A model generated the notes under the pieces. That model had not been told where the DNA came from. It did not search any database and saw only the letters and a list, made by a program, of their open reading frames with translations. Positions 43,082 through 52,433 of a stretch of DNA of 64,000 nucleotides are shown here, piece by piece. Source of the stretch: Polynucleobacter sp. 73C-SIWE (GTDB taxonomy: Bacteria; Pseudomonadota; Gammaproteobacteria; Burkholderiales; Burkholderiaceae). The first letter of the stretch is position 1. Each line of letters begins with the position of its first letter. Location of the stretch: the NCBI RefSeq assembly GCF_018882465.1, contig NZ_JACVOK010000001.1, positions 62,001 to 126,000 of the forward strand, read 5' to 3'. The position numbers and the translations under genes are program-made.

Positions 43082-43834
43082 CTAAACTAGCTGACGCATC
43101 AGTAATGTAGTTCCTGAAAAAAGTAGTATGGAACCATAAGCTACTCGCATTGCTGAATTGCTTAATCTCGCATGCATATGAGAACCAGCCCATATACCTA
43201 AAAAAGTTGCAGGCATCAAACAGATTGCCAATCCAAATACTGGCCAACTTAATAAGAGCCCGGTAGCGACCATAAGACAAAGTCGTAAAAAAGTCAGAAT
43301 AAAAATAGCAAATGCCATCGTTGACCTCAGTGCTCTAGGATCGGCGATCCTAAGCCCAAGATAGGATGCGTATATAGCTCCGCCTGTTGCAAAAAGCGCT
43401 GTAAATATCCCCCCAAAAAATCCAAATGGAGCGGCCCACCATCTATTAATTGCTTTATGTAACTCTCGATTTCTTTGCCAAAGCACTCGCGCACCATTGA
43501 TTGCCGCAAAGACCCCAAGGGTAACTAATAGAGGAGCACTCGGAGCTTGAAGTAAAACTAGACCCCCCACAACAATACCTATCAATGTAAAGGGAAATAA
43601 CCACTTCAATTCTTTCATATCCGCATTACTTGAATTTTTCTTACCTAGATATAAAGAGCCGCAAATATCAATCATGACCATCATCGGCACTACGGACTTT
43701 AGTGGGTAAATCTGGACAAGTAAAGGAACTGCAACAATAGATGATCCGAACCCAGATACTCCAAAAATAAAATATGCGCCAAAGATAACTATTGCAGCTA
43801 AAAAAAATGGCAGCGGTTCTATGAACTCAAAAAT
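43082..43834 (-). CDS. TauE/SafE-family permease with no standard start codon
   Basis: The reading frame is open upstream to a TGA at 43844-43846. Between it and the GTG at 43690 the codons clearly encode the first TauE/SafE repeat (IFGVSGFGSSIVAVPLL), so the gene must start above 43690, but there is no ATG, GTG or TTG. The best candidate is ATT 43834, two bases after the stop of the flavoprotein gene and a few bases after GAGG, giving 250 residues, the family norm. CTG or ATA are alternatives, or a sequence error. The product should be a membrane anion exporter, perhaps for sulfite. Confidence 0.72.
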   Translation of the reverse strand: MFEFIEPLPFFLAAIVIFGAYFIFGVSGFGSSIVAVPLLVQIYPLKSVVPMMVMIDICGSLYLGKKNSSNADMKELKWLFPFTLIGIVVGGLVLLQAPSAPLLVTLGVFAAINGARVLWQRNRELHKAINRWWAAPFGFFGGIFTALFATGGAIYASYLGLRIADPRALRSTMAFAIFILTFLRLCLMVATGLLLSWPVFGLAICLMPATFLGIWAGSHMHARLSNSAMRVAYGSILLFSGTTLLMRQLV

Positions 43835-43836
43835 AA

Positions 43837-45558
43837 CTAAGCCTCAACAAGAATAGTTTGGCCAGGCTTAATCATCGTAAATTGCACGGGACGATTTTCA
43901 ATTTTTAAGTCTTGATGATTGAAATGAACGGCTGTGTAATAAGAGTCTTCAAGAGATCCCGGCTCCGGGAAATCATCGCGATAGTGAGCGCCCCTAGAAT
44001 TCTCGCGAGCTATAGCCGCCTCAGTGACGGCCTGACTCACCAGAATCAGATTTTGTAAATTCATCCAATCTTGCCAAGTATTACTGTATTCCCGTTGGAT
44101 ATCGCCCACTCCAATTTGGTTTAATTTGGCAGCCAATTGCTTGAGAGTTTGGCGCGCACGCAATAAGCCTTCCTTGTTTCTAGAGATGCCAACATCATCC
44201 CACATACACTCTGCGAGCTCATCTCGGATTGCCTCAATATCACCGGGTATCTTCTTCAATGGCGCTTCATGCTCTTGAATACTTGCCGCTACTTCATCCA
44301 TATTACATTCGCTCAGCTGCCGTGAAGAAACCCAATGGGCCATTGACTCCCCTGCAATGCCACCAAATACTGTTGAGTTGGCAACACCATTACCGCCCAA
44401 ACGATTAGCACCATGCACCCCACCAGTATCTTCGCCTGCCGCAAATAGACCAGGAAGATCAGTGCTGCAATCTTTCTTAAAAACTAGACCACCCATCATG
44501 TAATGGGCTGTTGGCACAACCTCTACCAAATCTTTGGTCAGATCAAAACCACTATCGGCACAACGTTCAACCATGCCCTTAAATAGTTTTCGCACATTCT
44601 CTGGGCCTAAATGGCTCATTTGGATATACACACCACCATTGGGGGTTGCACGTCCAGCGCGGATTTCTGAATTGATGGATCTAGAAACAATATCTCTTGT
44701 AGCGCGTTCATTGCGTGGATCATAGTTGCCCATAAAGCGCTCTTGATTGCCATTCAGTAAATAGCCACCAGCTCCACGCAAGCCCTCCTCTATGACTGTC
44801 CCCGTCATACGAGTCCCAGGCCCAGCTAATAAGCCAGTTGGATGAAATTGCACCATCTCCATATCCCGCAAAATGAGCCCAGCACGCAACGCCATTGCTA
44901 AACCATCGCAACTCTTATCACCTGATGGAGTATGGTACTTGTACATTGTGGGGCCGCCACCCGTAGCCAGTAAAACTGCTTTGGCCCGCACTAATACAAA
45001 TTGACCAGTTTGCATATTAAGCATCAAAACGCCTGCAAGTGATTTGCCGTCTTTGCTATGAATTAATTCAATTGCGCGATGCTCTTCAAGGCGGTTGATT
45101 CCCCTAGCCCATACTTGCTCAGCTAAGCGATTAATAATCTCAATACCTGTTAAGTCACCCTTGTGAACAGTGCGATCAAATGTTTGACCAGCAAATGCCT
45201 TTTGATGAACCGTACCATCCGGATTACGATCAAAAAAACAACCGAGTTCATTTTCTAGCTCATGAATTCGCTCAACTGCTTTACTGACTAGTGTCCACGC
45301 AAGCTCTTGGTCAGAGAGCCATTTACCGCCCTCGATCGTGTCCATAAAATGGCGCTCTACGGAATCTCCTTCTGCCAAAGCGACGTTGTAACCACCCTGC
45401 ACCATTCGTGTACAACCACATTTACCTAATAAACCTTTGACAGCAATCGTGATATTTAGGTTAGGGTTTGCTTGATGAGCATGCAAGGCAGCAAAGAGAC
45501 CTGCACCGCCAGAACCCAGAATCAAAATATCCGTATCGATTGTTGGAATAGTACTCAT
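43837..45558 (-). CDS. SDH/FRD-family flavoprotein subunit with Cys at the flavin-linking position
   Basis: The protein has 573 residues. FAD-binding ILGSGGAGLFAALHA is at residues 12-26; dicarboxylate-site motifs are QFHPTG, LRGAGGYLLN with ERFM, ATRDIVSRSI and PTAHYMMGG. Where SDH/FRD flavoproteins have His-Thr before the AQGG motif, this one reads CGCTRMVQGG, with Cys in place of the flavin-linking His. FAD is therefore probably not bound through His. It is the last large subunit of an operon with sdhB-like and membrane genes and a split class I hydro-lyase. Fumarate reduction or oxidation of another dicarboxylate is possible. Confidence 0.85.
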   Translation of the reverse strand: MSTIPTIDTDILILGSGGAGLFAALHAHQANPNLNITIAVKGLLGKCGCTRMVQGGYNVALAEGDSVERHFMDTIEGGKWLSDQELAWTLVSKAVERIHELENELGCFFDRNPDGTVHQKAFAGQTFDRTVHKGDLTGIEIINRLAEQVWARGINRLEEHRAIELIHSKDGKSLAGVLMLNMQTGQFVLVRAKAVLLATGGGPTMYKYHTPSGDKSCDGLAMALRAGLILRDMEMVQFHPTGLLAGPGTRMTGTVIEEGLRGAGGYLLNGNQERFMGNYDPRNERATRDIVSRSINSEIRAGRATPNGGVYIQMSHLGPENVRKLFKGMVERCADSGFDLTKDLVEVVPTAHYMMGGLVFKKDCSTDLPGLFAAGEDTGGVHGANRLGGNGVANSTVFGGIAGESMAHWVSSRQLSECNMDEVAASIQEHEAPLKKIPGDIEAIRDELAECMWDDVGISRNKEGLLRARQTLKQLAAKLNQIGVGDIQREYSNTWQDWMNLQNLILVSQAVTEAAIARENSRGAHYRDDFPEPGSLEDSYYTAVHFNHQDLKIENRPVQFTMIKPGQTILVEA

Positions 45559-46166
45559 GAAATAATTCCAAGGCTTTTAAGTACCGCTTCTTTTTTACTA
45601 GCAACATCACTCTTTACTTCCTGATAGATGCTGCCACCATGACTATCCATTGCAACTAGTAGTGGGCCAAAATCCCCAATCTTGAAGCGCCATAAAGACT
45701 CTGGATTAAGATCATCCATATCAACATCTTCAATCTGCTCGATCCAAGTTGTTTCTAGGGCAGCGGTACCACCAATAATCGCTAAATAAACCCCGCCCAG
45801 CTCTTTGAATGCATCTGCCGAGCCCTCACGCATACCCCCTTTACCCACAATCATACGAACACCATTCTCAGCCATCAAAGGGCGAGTAAAACGCTCCATA
45901 CGATCTGAAGTGGTTGTACCAATACAAATAGGCTCATATCCCGCAGGAAACTCATGACTCACGGGTACTTTGCGAACATTCGGTGCAGTATGGATAACTG
46001 CATGACCACTCAAATCAAAGCGCGTCTTACGCCCATGATCAAACATATGAATTTGAGTAGCATCACGAATACCAAACAATGTATTTTGTAAAGTCACGGT
46101 ATCGTTGATGCGAAGCTTACGAATATCCGCTTCACTCACTGGCGTTGCAAGGTTGTAGTGTGCCAT
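45555..46166 (-). CDS. Class I fumarase/tartrate dehydratase-type hydro-lyase, beta subunit
   Basis: The protein has 203 residues from ATG 46166 (MAHYNLATPVSEADIRKL), chosen because it follows the alpha-subunit stop by 10 bases; an upstream extension would overlap the alpha gene. Family features are HMFDHGRKTRFDL, PICIGTTTSDRMERF and GKGGMREGSADAF. This is the FumA C-terminal domain as a separate chain, the size of TtdB. With the alpha subunit it could be fumarase, mesaconase or L-tartrate dehydratase. Confidence 0.88.
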   Translation of the reverse strand: MAHYNLATPVSEADIRKLRINDTVTLQNTLFGIRDATQIHMFDHGRKTRFDLSGHAVIHTAPNVRKVPVSHEFPAGYEPICIGTTTSDRMERFTRPLMAENGVRMIVGKGGMREGSADAFKELGGVYLAIIGGTAALETTWIEQIEDVDMDDLNPESLWRFKIGDFGPLLVAMDSHGGSIYQEVKSDVASKKEAVLKSLGIIS

Positions 46167-46176
46167 CGTCGTTTTC

Positions 46177-47052
46177 CTAAAATCCGTAGGTAACGCCAGC
46201 AGGCGTAAAAGTTGCACGTGCTCTGCGTGCTGAATGGCACTGCATATTGACAGCCACGGGATTCAATGTAATGTGCGTATGAGCCAGCTCAACCTGCACT
46301 GCAAATGCAGTTCCATCACCACCTAGACCTTGTGGACCAATTCCGAGTTGATTTACAGCAATGCTGAGCTCCTTCTCCAGCTTAGCCCCTTCTTCATCGC
46401 TACACACGCTACCCAACTCACGAGTTGCCGCGCGCTTTGCCATGGCTACACATTGATCAGAGGTGCCCCCGATCCCAACACCGACAATGGTTGGTGGGCA
46501 TGTCTTACCTCCAGCAGAAACAATACTCTCAATCACAAATGCCTTGATACCATTAATGCCATCTGCAGGTATTGCCATTTTTAAAAAGGAATTATTTTCC
46601 GAACCACTTCCCTTTGGCACCATTTCAATTTCAACTGATTCTGCTTTATCAAAAAAATCAAAGTGAATTGCTGGCATATCAATGCCGCAAGAGGTGTGAT
46701 TATTTTTGCGAGTAATGGGATGTACGACTGAGGATCTGAGTGGATACTCCCGAGTGGCACATTCGCAACCTTTACGAATAGCTGCCTTTAATGCCATGCC
46801 ATCAAATTGCACATTACTACCAATTTTCACGTTGTAGATCGGCAGGCCTGTATCTTGGCAAAGGAGATTATCTTCACGCTCTGCCACTGAGATATTAGTG
46901 ATCATTGTCTTTAGAACCACCTGAGCACGTCCATCTGTCTCAGCTTTATCCAGTCTATCAATACCGGCCTTAATGTCATCAGGCAAAACCTTCAAGGCTC
47001 GAATATAGAGCTCCTTACAAGCCTCTTCGACTAAATCCATTTGTAATTGCAT
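46177..47052 (-). CDS. Class I fumarase/tartrate dehydratase-type hydro-lyase, alpha subunit
   Basis: The protein has 291 residues, the size of TtdA. Fe-S ligand candidates are Cys in DNLLCQDTGLPIY, GKTCPPTIVGVGIGGTSDQC and NMQCHSARRARA. HPITRKNNHTSCGIDMP is also typical. It carries the [4Fe-4S] active site for reversible hydration of a dicarboxylate. Combination with an SDH-like complex suggests succinate-fumarate-malate type chemistry on succinate or an analogue. Confidence 0.88.
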   Translation of the reverse strand: MQLQMDLVEEACKELYIRALKVLPDDIKAGIDRLDKAETDGRAQVVLKTMITNISVAEREDNLLCQDTGLPIYNVKIGSNVQFDGMALKAAIRKGCECATREYPLRSSVVHPITRKNNHTSCGIDMPAIHFDFFDKAESVEIEMVPKGSGSENNSFLKMAIPADGINGIKAFVIESIVSAGGKTCPPTIVGVGIGGTSDQCVAMAKRAATRELGSVCSDEEGAKLEKELSIAVNQLGIGPQGLGGDGTAFAVQVELAHTHITLNPVAVNMQCHSARRARATFTPAGVTYGF

Positions 47053-47062
47053 ATCAACCTAA

Positions 47063-47422
47063 TCAATTAGCAAAATATAAAAATAGGATTCCGCAAGTAA
47101 TCGCGAACAAAATAGAGAGCTGAATCCAGCCCTTACGCAAACCCTTCCATGGTCCAAACTCAATCATTAACAAACGTATACCGCCTGCCAAATGAACGGC
47201 CAGCATAATCACTAGGGCCCATTCGCCAAACTTAAATACCCACATGTCAGTCAAAGTAAGCGATTTCTCAAAGCCCTCTGCACCTCGCAAGGATTGAGAA
47301 AGCATCAGAAAGTGCAGTGGAATAAAGCATGCCAATAACAAGCCAGAAAAGCGATGGCATGCATAAGCAAAATAAGATAAGTGGGTTTTGGCGCGGTAAT
47401 CTAATTTTGGTCTGGAGCTCAT
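47063..47422 (-). CDS. SDH/FRD membrane subunit, SdhC-like cytochrome b type
   Basis: The protein has 119 residues from ATG 47422, which overlaps the upstream stop (ATGA). The start PKLDYRAKTHLSYFAYACHR and three hydrophobic segments, with His in ACHRFSGLLL, LHFLML and AVHLAGGIRLL as possible haem ligands, fit SdhC/D-type subunits. It should anchor the complex and react with quinone. Confidence 0.8.
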   Translation of the reverse strand: MSSRPKLDYRAKTHLSYFAYACHRFSGLLLACFIPLHFLMLSQSLRGAEGFEKSLTLTDMWVFKFGEWALVIMLAVHLAGGIRLLMIEFGPWKGLRKGWIQLSILFAITCGILFLYFAN

Positions 47423-47769
47423 ACCTGACCTCCTGTAAAAACACCAATGACAGCCATAGTGCCTAGAACCAAAATTAGCAAAGCCAAAATCCAAGACAAA
47501 GGTCTAGCCAAACCACTCTTTGGAAAGGTCTCCTGCAATATATTGGCAAGACCAATTGGTGCATGGACAAAACATGCGAGGACAAACACTTCATAAAAAA
47601 TAGCAAATAGTACATTGCCTTGAGTGCGACCCAGTATCTCCTGAGCGCTTAAGCCACCTCTAATGGCATAAAAAATAATCAGCAAATGAATCGCAACACA
47701 AATCCCAAGCACCATGGCGCTAATTCTCTGTGCATACCAAAGCTTTGCCTGCAATACTCCAGCGCTCAT
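47419..47769 (-). CDS. SDH/FRD membrane subunit
   Basis: The protein has 116 residues with three hydrophobic segments; QRISAMVLGICVAIHLLII and FVHAPIGLANIL hold His candidates for haem or quinone sites. The start overlaps the sdhB-like stop (ATGA). It is the second anchor of the complex. Confidence 0.8.
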   Translation of the reverse strand: MSAGVLQAKLWYAQRISAMVLGICVAIHLLIIFYAIRGGLSAQEILGRTQGNVLFAIFYEVFVLACFVHAPIGLANILQETFPKSGLARPLSWILALLILVLGTMAVIGVFTGGQV

Positions 47770-48503
47770 AACTTACCCCACTTACTTCCACGTATTGCAG
47801 CCTTGGAAACCAGCTTTTTCAAGCCAGCAATACTTGCAGTTGGCTCGATAGCCTTGGGGCAACGCTCAGTACAAGATCCTTGCGTATGACATGCGTGGCA
47901 ACCAGCATCCCCTGCTACTGCACTCATACGCTCTAGCTGTTGAATATCCCTCACATCATTCGTTAAGGTCCAAGCACGATTGAGCGCTGCTGGTCCAAGA
48001 TAATTTGGTCTAGATTCAACTACCTCACAAGAAGCATAACAAACACCGCAACCGATGCACTCAATTCCAGCATTGGCTAGTTGGCGCTCTTTTGAACTTG
48101 GCTCTACCTTTGCAAAATCGTCAAGACGTGTTTTGTCTCCTTTAAAGAATCCAACCGCCCCTTTCCACTTATTAAAAAACTCTCGCATATCCGTTGCGAG
48201 ATCTTTAATAACAGGTAAGTTATTTAGAGGGGCAATTTCTAATGAATCTCCCTCAAGAATTTTCGAGACGTGAGTACGGCAAGTCCAACGAGCTACTCCA
48301 TTAACAGTCATTGCGCATGAACCACACATGCCAACTCGGCAAGCAAAGCGATAGCTCAGGGTGGGGTCCAGCTTTCTTTGGATATAAGTCACCACATCCA
48401 AAACTGTTTGATTGGGGTTACGTGGGACTAAGTACTCAACAAACTCCCCTTCTTGGGAGCCGCGCCATACCCGTACTTTTAGATCAGTATTAGACATATT
48501 CAC
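47766..48503 (-). CDS. SDH/FRD iron-sulfur subunit, SdhB-like
   Basis: The protein has 245 residues. The 2Fe-2S site is CRVGMCGSCAMTVNG with a later Cys in WTCRTHV; the 4Fe-4S and 3Fe-4S sites are CIGCGVCYASC, CHACHTQGSC and ERCPKAIEP. It passes electrons between the flavoprotein (43837-45558) and the membrane subunits. It is the first gene of the operon. The order B-anchor-anchor-hydrolyase-A is unlike the usual sdhCDAB. Confidence 0.92.
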   Translation of the reverse strand: MNMSNTDLKVRVWRGSQEGEFVEYLVPRNPNQTVLDVVTYIQRKLDPTLSYRFACRVGMCGSCAMTVNGVARWTCRTHVSKILEGDSLEIAPLNNLPVIKDLATDMREFFNKWKGAVGFFKGDKTRLDDFAKVEPSSKERQLANAGIECIGCGVCYASCEVVESRPNYLGPAALNRAWTLTNDVRDIQQLERMSAVAGDAGCHACHTQGSCTERCPKAIEPTASIAGLKKLVSKAAIRGSKWGKL

Positions 48504-48542
48504 ATTATATGGATAGATAGTAAAAAATAAATCGAATTAATT

Positions 48543-48572
48543 TTTCTTTGAGATAAAGAAATTATTTATAAT
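48543..48572. promoter_or_regulatory. LysR-type operator and TATAAT box before the LysR gene
   Basis: TTTCTTT (48543-48549) and AAAGAAA (48555-48561) are exact inverted arms with a 5-base spacer, in the divergent region between the sdhB-like and LysR genes. TATAAT at 48567-48572 lies only seven bases before the LysR ATG, with TTCTTT 17 bases upstream as a poor -35, so the LysR transcript may have a very short leader. Confidence 0.5.
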
Positions 48573-48579
48573 AAAACTC

Positions 48580-49473
48580 ATGTCTAGTATCAAAACCCTC
48601 AAAAACTTCTTGGCGATAACTCGTCATAAAAGTGTTGCAGCTGCTGCTCGAGAAATTGGGCTTACCGCGGCTGCAGCAGGCCAGCAGATACAACAGCTAG
48701 AAAAAGAAATAGGGCTAGAGCTATTTGATCGAACCAAACGCTCTCTTGCCTTAAATACTCACGGTAGATCTTTGATTGAGCCTATCCAAGAAATTGTGGC
48801 TCGTTATGAGGCTCTTCGCTCAAATATACAATCTAATCTCAGCGGAACCATTGTCTTAGGTGCTTTGGTTTCTTCATTAATGGGCGCATTTGGAAAAACT
48901 CTAAATGAGATAAAACACAACTATCCAGAGCTAGAGATAAAATTAATTGCAGGCTTATCAAGCAACTTCTTGGATCAGCTTCTTGAAGGCACTCTTGATG
49001 CAGCAATTGTGACTGAATCACCCTATACCCTACCCCAAAACCTCCAATGGACTGAGCTCTACAAGGAGCCCATGATTTTGATTTATCCAAACACCACGCC
49101 TAGCAGAAAAAAAGATCTTAAAAATATCGATCCTAATCTGCCATTTATTCGCTTTGAGAGAAATACATGGACCGGCCATCTTGTCGACCAAACTATCAAG
49201 TCCAATAAGCTATCCATTCAAGATGGCATGGAATTAAATTCTGTAGAGGCTATTATTGAACTCGTTAGACAAGGTCTTGGCTATTCTATCGTTCCTCAGT
49301 TAGCCAATATTTCATGGGCCAACGATCGGCAACTCAGAATTCAGGAGCTCCCAGGAAAAACCATCTACAGGAAAGTTGGTCTTCTTGAGCGCAAAAAACA
49401 CATACGTCAAAACGTCACCCAAGTTATCAAACAACACTTTTTATTAGGTACGTCAAAAAAACTGAAGCCCTAA
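48580..49473 (+). CDS. LysR-family transcriptional regulator
   Basis: The protein has 297 residues: an N-terminal helix-turn-helix (about residues 1-60, SVAAAAREIGLTAAAAGQQIQQLE) and a periplasmic-binding-protein-like effector domain. Divergent transcription from the SDH-like/hydro-lyase operon, 76 bases apart, makes it the likely regulator of that operon. Confidence 0.92.
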   Translation: MSSIKTLKNFLAITRHKSVAAAAREIGLTAAAAGQQIQQLEKEIGLELFDRTKRSLALNTHGRSLIEPIQEIVARYEALRSNIQSNLSGTIVLGALVSSLMGAFGKTLNEIKHNYPELEIKLIAGLSSNFLDQLLEGTLDAAIVTESPYTLPQNLQWTELYKEPMILIYPNTTPSRKKDLKNIDPNLPFIRFERNTWTGHLVDQTIKSNKLSIQDGMELNSVEAIIELVRQGLGYSIVPQLANISWANDRQLRIQELPGKTIYRKVGLLERKKHIRQNVTQVIKQHFLLGTSKKLKP

Positions 49474-49478
49474 AGAAA

Positions 49479-49500
49479 AAGCCACCCCGAAGGATGGCTT
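49479..49500. terminator. Terminator with UUCG tetraloop between the LysR gene and the isc operon
   Basis: On the minus strand AAGCCATCC and GGGTGGCTT pair around TTCG, followed by TTTTTC, a strong terminator for the isc operon 119 bases downstream of fdx. In the plus direction the stem also forms but the tail is weak. Confidence 0.8.
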
Positions 49501-49618
49501 GAAAGAGATTTTGGAGGTACTACTTAAAGAACAAACTACAAGTTAATATTAGTCTTCTCAAAATCTCATCTTTCTACTGATTGCCTCATTAAGAGCCATA
49601 TTGCTCCAATTTGGTGCA

Positions 49619-49957
49619 TTAATGATTCTCTTTAGCATGATTAATTGAGTACTTCGGTATCTCAATCACGAGATCCTGTTTAGCAACAATGGCTTGGCAA
49701 GATAAACGGGATTGGGGATTTAAGCCCCAAGCACGATCAAGCATATCTTCTTCGTTCTCATCTGGTGAGTTCAGACTCTGAAAGCCCTCTTTAACGATGA
49801 CATGACAAGTTGTGCAAGCACAGACCATATCACAAGCATGCTCAATTGGAATGTCATTCTCTAATAGCGCTTCACAAATCGATGTGCCTGGCGCTACTTC
49901 AACAACGGCACCCTCTGGACAATACTCACTATGAGGTAAAACAACGATTTGAGTCAT
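49619..49957 (-). CDS. fdx: ISC-type [2Fe-2S] ferredoxin
   Basis: The protein has 112 residues. Cluster ligands are in CDMVCACTTCHVIV and SRLSCQAIV, in ISC-ferredoxin spacing. It supplies electrons for cluster assembly on IscU. It is the last gene of the isc operon; no iscX was found in the 118 bases before the terminator. Confidence 0.94.
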   Translation of the reverse strand: MTQIVVLPHSEYCPEGAVVEVAPGTSICEALLENDIPIEHACDMVCACTTCHVIVKEGFQSLNSPDENEEDMLDRAWGLNPQSRLSCQAIVAKQDLVIEIPKYSINHAKENH

Positions 49958-50000
49958 GATTCTTTTCTATTTATAGGATGTTGATTATGTATTTATTGTT

Positions 50001-51866
50001 TCAGATCTCTGCAACATTCTTACCAGACAATGCTTTCTGAATGCTGGCATTCATACGCATTTGTGCAAACTCATCGGTAGCCTTAGCAGCATGATCAACT
50101 GCCTTACGTAAAATTGCACTCTCTTTTTCTTCGTTCAAAATCTTTTGCAGAGTTGCCATCTCTTGGTCAATTACAACCTGCTCTTCTTTATTCAGTAATG
50201 CGCGGTCGGCATCAAGCGCTGTTTGCACTGCATCTAATAAACGCTGTGCATTCACTTGCTCTTCACGCAATGATCGAGTCAAGAGGTCTTCTTTAGCTGA
50301 TGCAAAGCCATCTTGCAACATACGCGTAATTTCAGAATCTGTCAGGCCATAAGAAGGCTTAATATCGATTGAAGCCTGAACGCCAGAGCCCTGCTCCATC
50401 GCGCTGACAGACAATAGGCCATCCGCATCCACCTGGAAAGTCACCCGTATACGTGCTGCACCCGCAGCCATTGCTGGGATACCACGTAATTCAAACTTAC
50501 CTAATGAGCGACAGTCTTGGGCAAGCTCGCGCTCACCCTGCACTACTTGAATTGCTAATGCAGTTTGGCCATCTTTAAAGGTGGTGAAATCTTGGGCTCT
50601 AGCTACTGGAATTGGTGTATTGCGTGGAATAATTTTTTCAACTAAACCGCCCATAGTTTCAACACCAAGGGAAAGTGGAATGACATCTAATAAGAGCCAT
50701 TCATCGTCTTTGCTTTGATTGCCCGCTAGTAAGTCAGCTTGCATGGCGGCACCAAGCGCAACTACTTGATCAGGATTGAGATTGTTGAGTGGTTGCGCAC
50801 CAAATAACTCGCCGACAGAACGCTGCACATTTGGCATGCGAGTGGAGCCTCCCACCATCACCACACCTTTAACATCTTCAGCTTTCAAGCCTGCATCACG
50901 TAAAGCTTTTTTACAGGCCGTTAAAGTCTTCACAACGAGGTTCTGGGTGATTTCGAAGAACTGCGCCTGACTAACACCAACATTGACTACCGTACCATCT
51001 GCCAAAGTCTCATGAACGCGGGCTAAGGGGTTATGACTCAGCAATTCTTTTGCATGCTTACACGCTTGCAAAAGAGTGCGATGATCATGAATAGAGAGTG
51101 GAGGTAGTTTTGCCTGCTCGATGACCCAGCAATACAAGCGGTGATCAAAGTCATCACCCCCCAAAGCCGAATCGCCACCAGTCGAAAGAACTTCAAAGAC
51201 TCCTCTACTCATTCGCAGAATGGAGATATCAAAGGTGCCGCCACCTAAGTCATAAACAGCATAGACACCCTCAGAAGCATTATCCAAGCCATATGCAATG
51301 GCAGCAGCAGTAGGCTCATTGAGCAACCTCAGAACTTCAATACCCGCCAACTTAGCCGCATCCTTAGTAGCTTGGCGTTGCGCGTCATCAAAATAAGCAG
51401 GTACTGTAATCACCGCACCAACAATCTCATCAGATACAGAATCTTCCGCTAGCTGACGCAGACGCGCCAAGATTTCTGCCGAAACCTCGATGGGGCTTTT
51501 ATCTCCAGCAGCAGTTCTCAATTTGAGCATGCCGGGCTGGTCAACAAAATCATAAGGGGTGCTCTCGATATGATCCACATCTTGCACGCCTCGCCCCATA
51601 AAACGCTTTACAGAAACAATCGTGTTCTTTGGATCAATCACGACACTCTCAAGCGCTTCGAAGCCAGCCTCTGTTCTACCATTTGGTAGGTAGCGCACAA
51701 CCGAAGGAAGCAATTCTCTTCCTTGGGCATCAGGCAACACTTTAGGCAAAGCGTCTCGTACGATAGCAACGAGTGAATTGGTGGTCCCCAAATCAATCCC
51801 AACCGCAATCCTACGCTGATGGGGCGCTAGCGATTTTCCGGGTTCAGAGATTTGTAATAAAGCCAT
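50001..51866 (-). CDS. hscA: Fe-S assembly chaperone HscA
   Basis: The protein has 621 residues of the Hsp70 family: [15 protein letters not shown] at about residues 23-37, [13 protein letters not shown], and [14 protein letters not shown], with a substrate-binding domain after about residue 400. Position between hscB and fdx identifies HscA. It binds the LPPVK motif of IscU and promotes cluster release. Confidence 0.95.
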   Translation of the reverse strand: MALLQISEPGKSLAPHQRRIAVGIDLGTTNSLVAIVRDALPKVLPDAQGRELLPSVVRYLPNGRTEAGFEALESVVIDPKNTIVSVKRFMGRGVQDVDHIESTPYDFVDQPGMLKLRTAAGDKSPIEVSAEILARLRQLAEDSVSDEIVGAVITVPAYFDDAQRQATKDAAKLAGIEVLRLLNEPTAAAIAYGLDNASEGVYAVYDLGGGTFDISILRMSRGVFEVLSTGGDSALGGDDFDHRLYCWVIEQAKLPPLSIHDHRTLLQACKHAKELLSHNPLARVHETLADGTVVNVGVSQAQFFEITQNLVVKTLTACKKALRDAGLKAEDVKGVVMVGGSTRMPNVQRSVGELFGAQPLNNLNPDQVVALGAAMQADLLAGNQSKDDEWLLLDVIPLSLGVETMGGLVEKIIPRNTPIPVARAQDFTTFKDGQTALAIQVVQGERELAQDCRSLGKFELRGIPAMAAGAARIRVTFQVDADGLLSVSAMEQGSGVQASIDIKPSYGLTDSEITRMLQDGFASAKEDLLTRSLREEQVNAQRLLDAVQTALDADRALLNKEEQVVIDQEMATLQKILNEEKESAILRKAVDHAAKATDEFAQMRMNASIQKALSGKNVAEI

Positions 51867-51878
51867 AAAAGTTCAATT

Positions 51879-52433
51879 TTAATGCGAGTGCAAACTAGGC
51901 CAAGCCGCAATAGCGTCATCAAGCTCAACAGCAAACTTATCAATAAAGAGTAGGCCTCTTAAAAGTTCAGCTGCACGTTGGTAATTTTTAGCGCCATCGA
52001 TCGCTTGTGCGATTTCAGAGAGGGTTTCCTGCTTAGAAGATTGGACCTCATCCATGAGTTCCTCTAGGGCTTGCAAATCTTCGGCCTGCTCATCAAGATT
52101 CTCACGCCACTCCATCTGCTTCATCAGAAAGGCAGCCGGCATTGCGGTATTCGTTTCAAGTTTGGCATCTACACCATTCAGTTGACAGATATAAAGGCCA
52201 CGTTGCACTGGGTTCTTGAGAGTTTGAAAAGCAGTATTTGCCAAGGTCGCCATTTGCATTGCCAAGCGCTGCTCTGAATCACTACCGCGTGCATGGCGGT
52301 CAGGATGAACTTCTTTCTGAATTGCCAGATAAGCCTGATCCAAAGCAGGCAAATCGATTGTGAATTGCTGAGTTAGACCAAAGAAGCGAAAGTAATCGTC
52401 AGACGCGGAAAGATTCGCCACAACCACACTCAT
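51879..52433 (-). CDS. hscB: Fe-S assembly co-chaperone HscB
   Basis: The protein has 184 residues: a J-domain with HPDRH near residues 43-47 (canonical HPD) and a C-terminal helical domain that binds IscU. Its first 35 bases overlap the iscA end in another frame. It delivers IscU to HscA. Confidence 0.92.
   Translation of the reverse strand: MSVVVANLSASDDYFRFFGLTQQFTIDLPALDQAYLAIQKEVHPDRHARGSDSEQRLAMQMATLANTAFQTLKNPVQRGLYICQLNGVDAKLETNTAMPAAFLMKQMEWRENLDEQAEDLQALEELMDEVQSSKQETLSEIAQAIDGAKNYQRAAELLRGLLFIDKFAVELDDAIAAWPSLHSH

Noticed and set aside
8929-43834. Integrative element or genomic island with mobility genes
   Set aside because: No integrase, transposase, tRNA gene, long direct repeats or attachment site were seen, so horizontal transfer is not supported by the sequence here.
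49501-49618. An iscX gene after fdx
   Set aside because: No suitable minus-strand frame of about 65 codons exists before the terminator.
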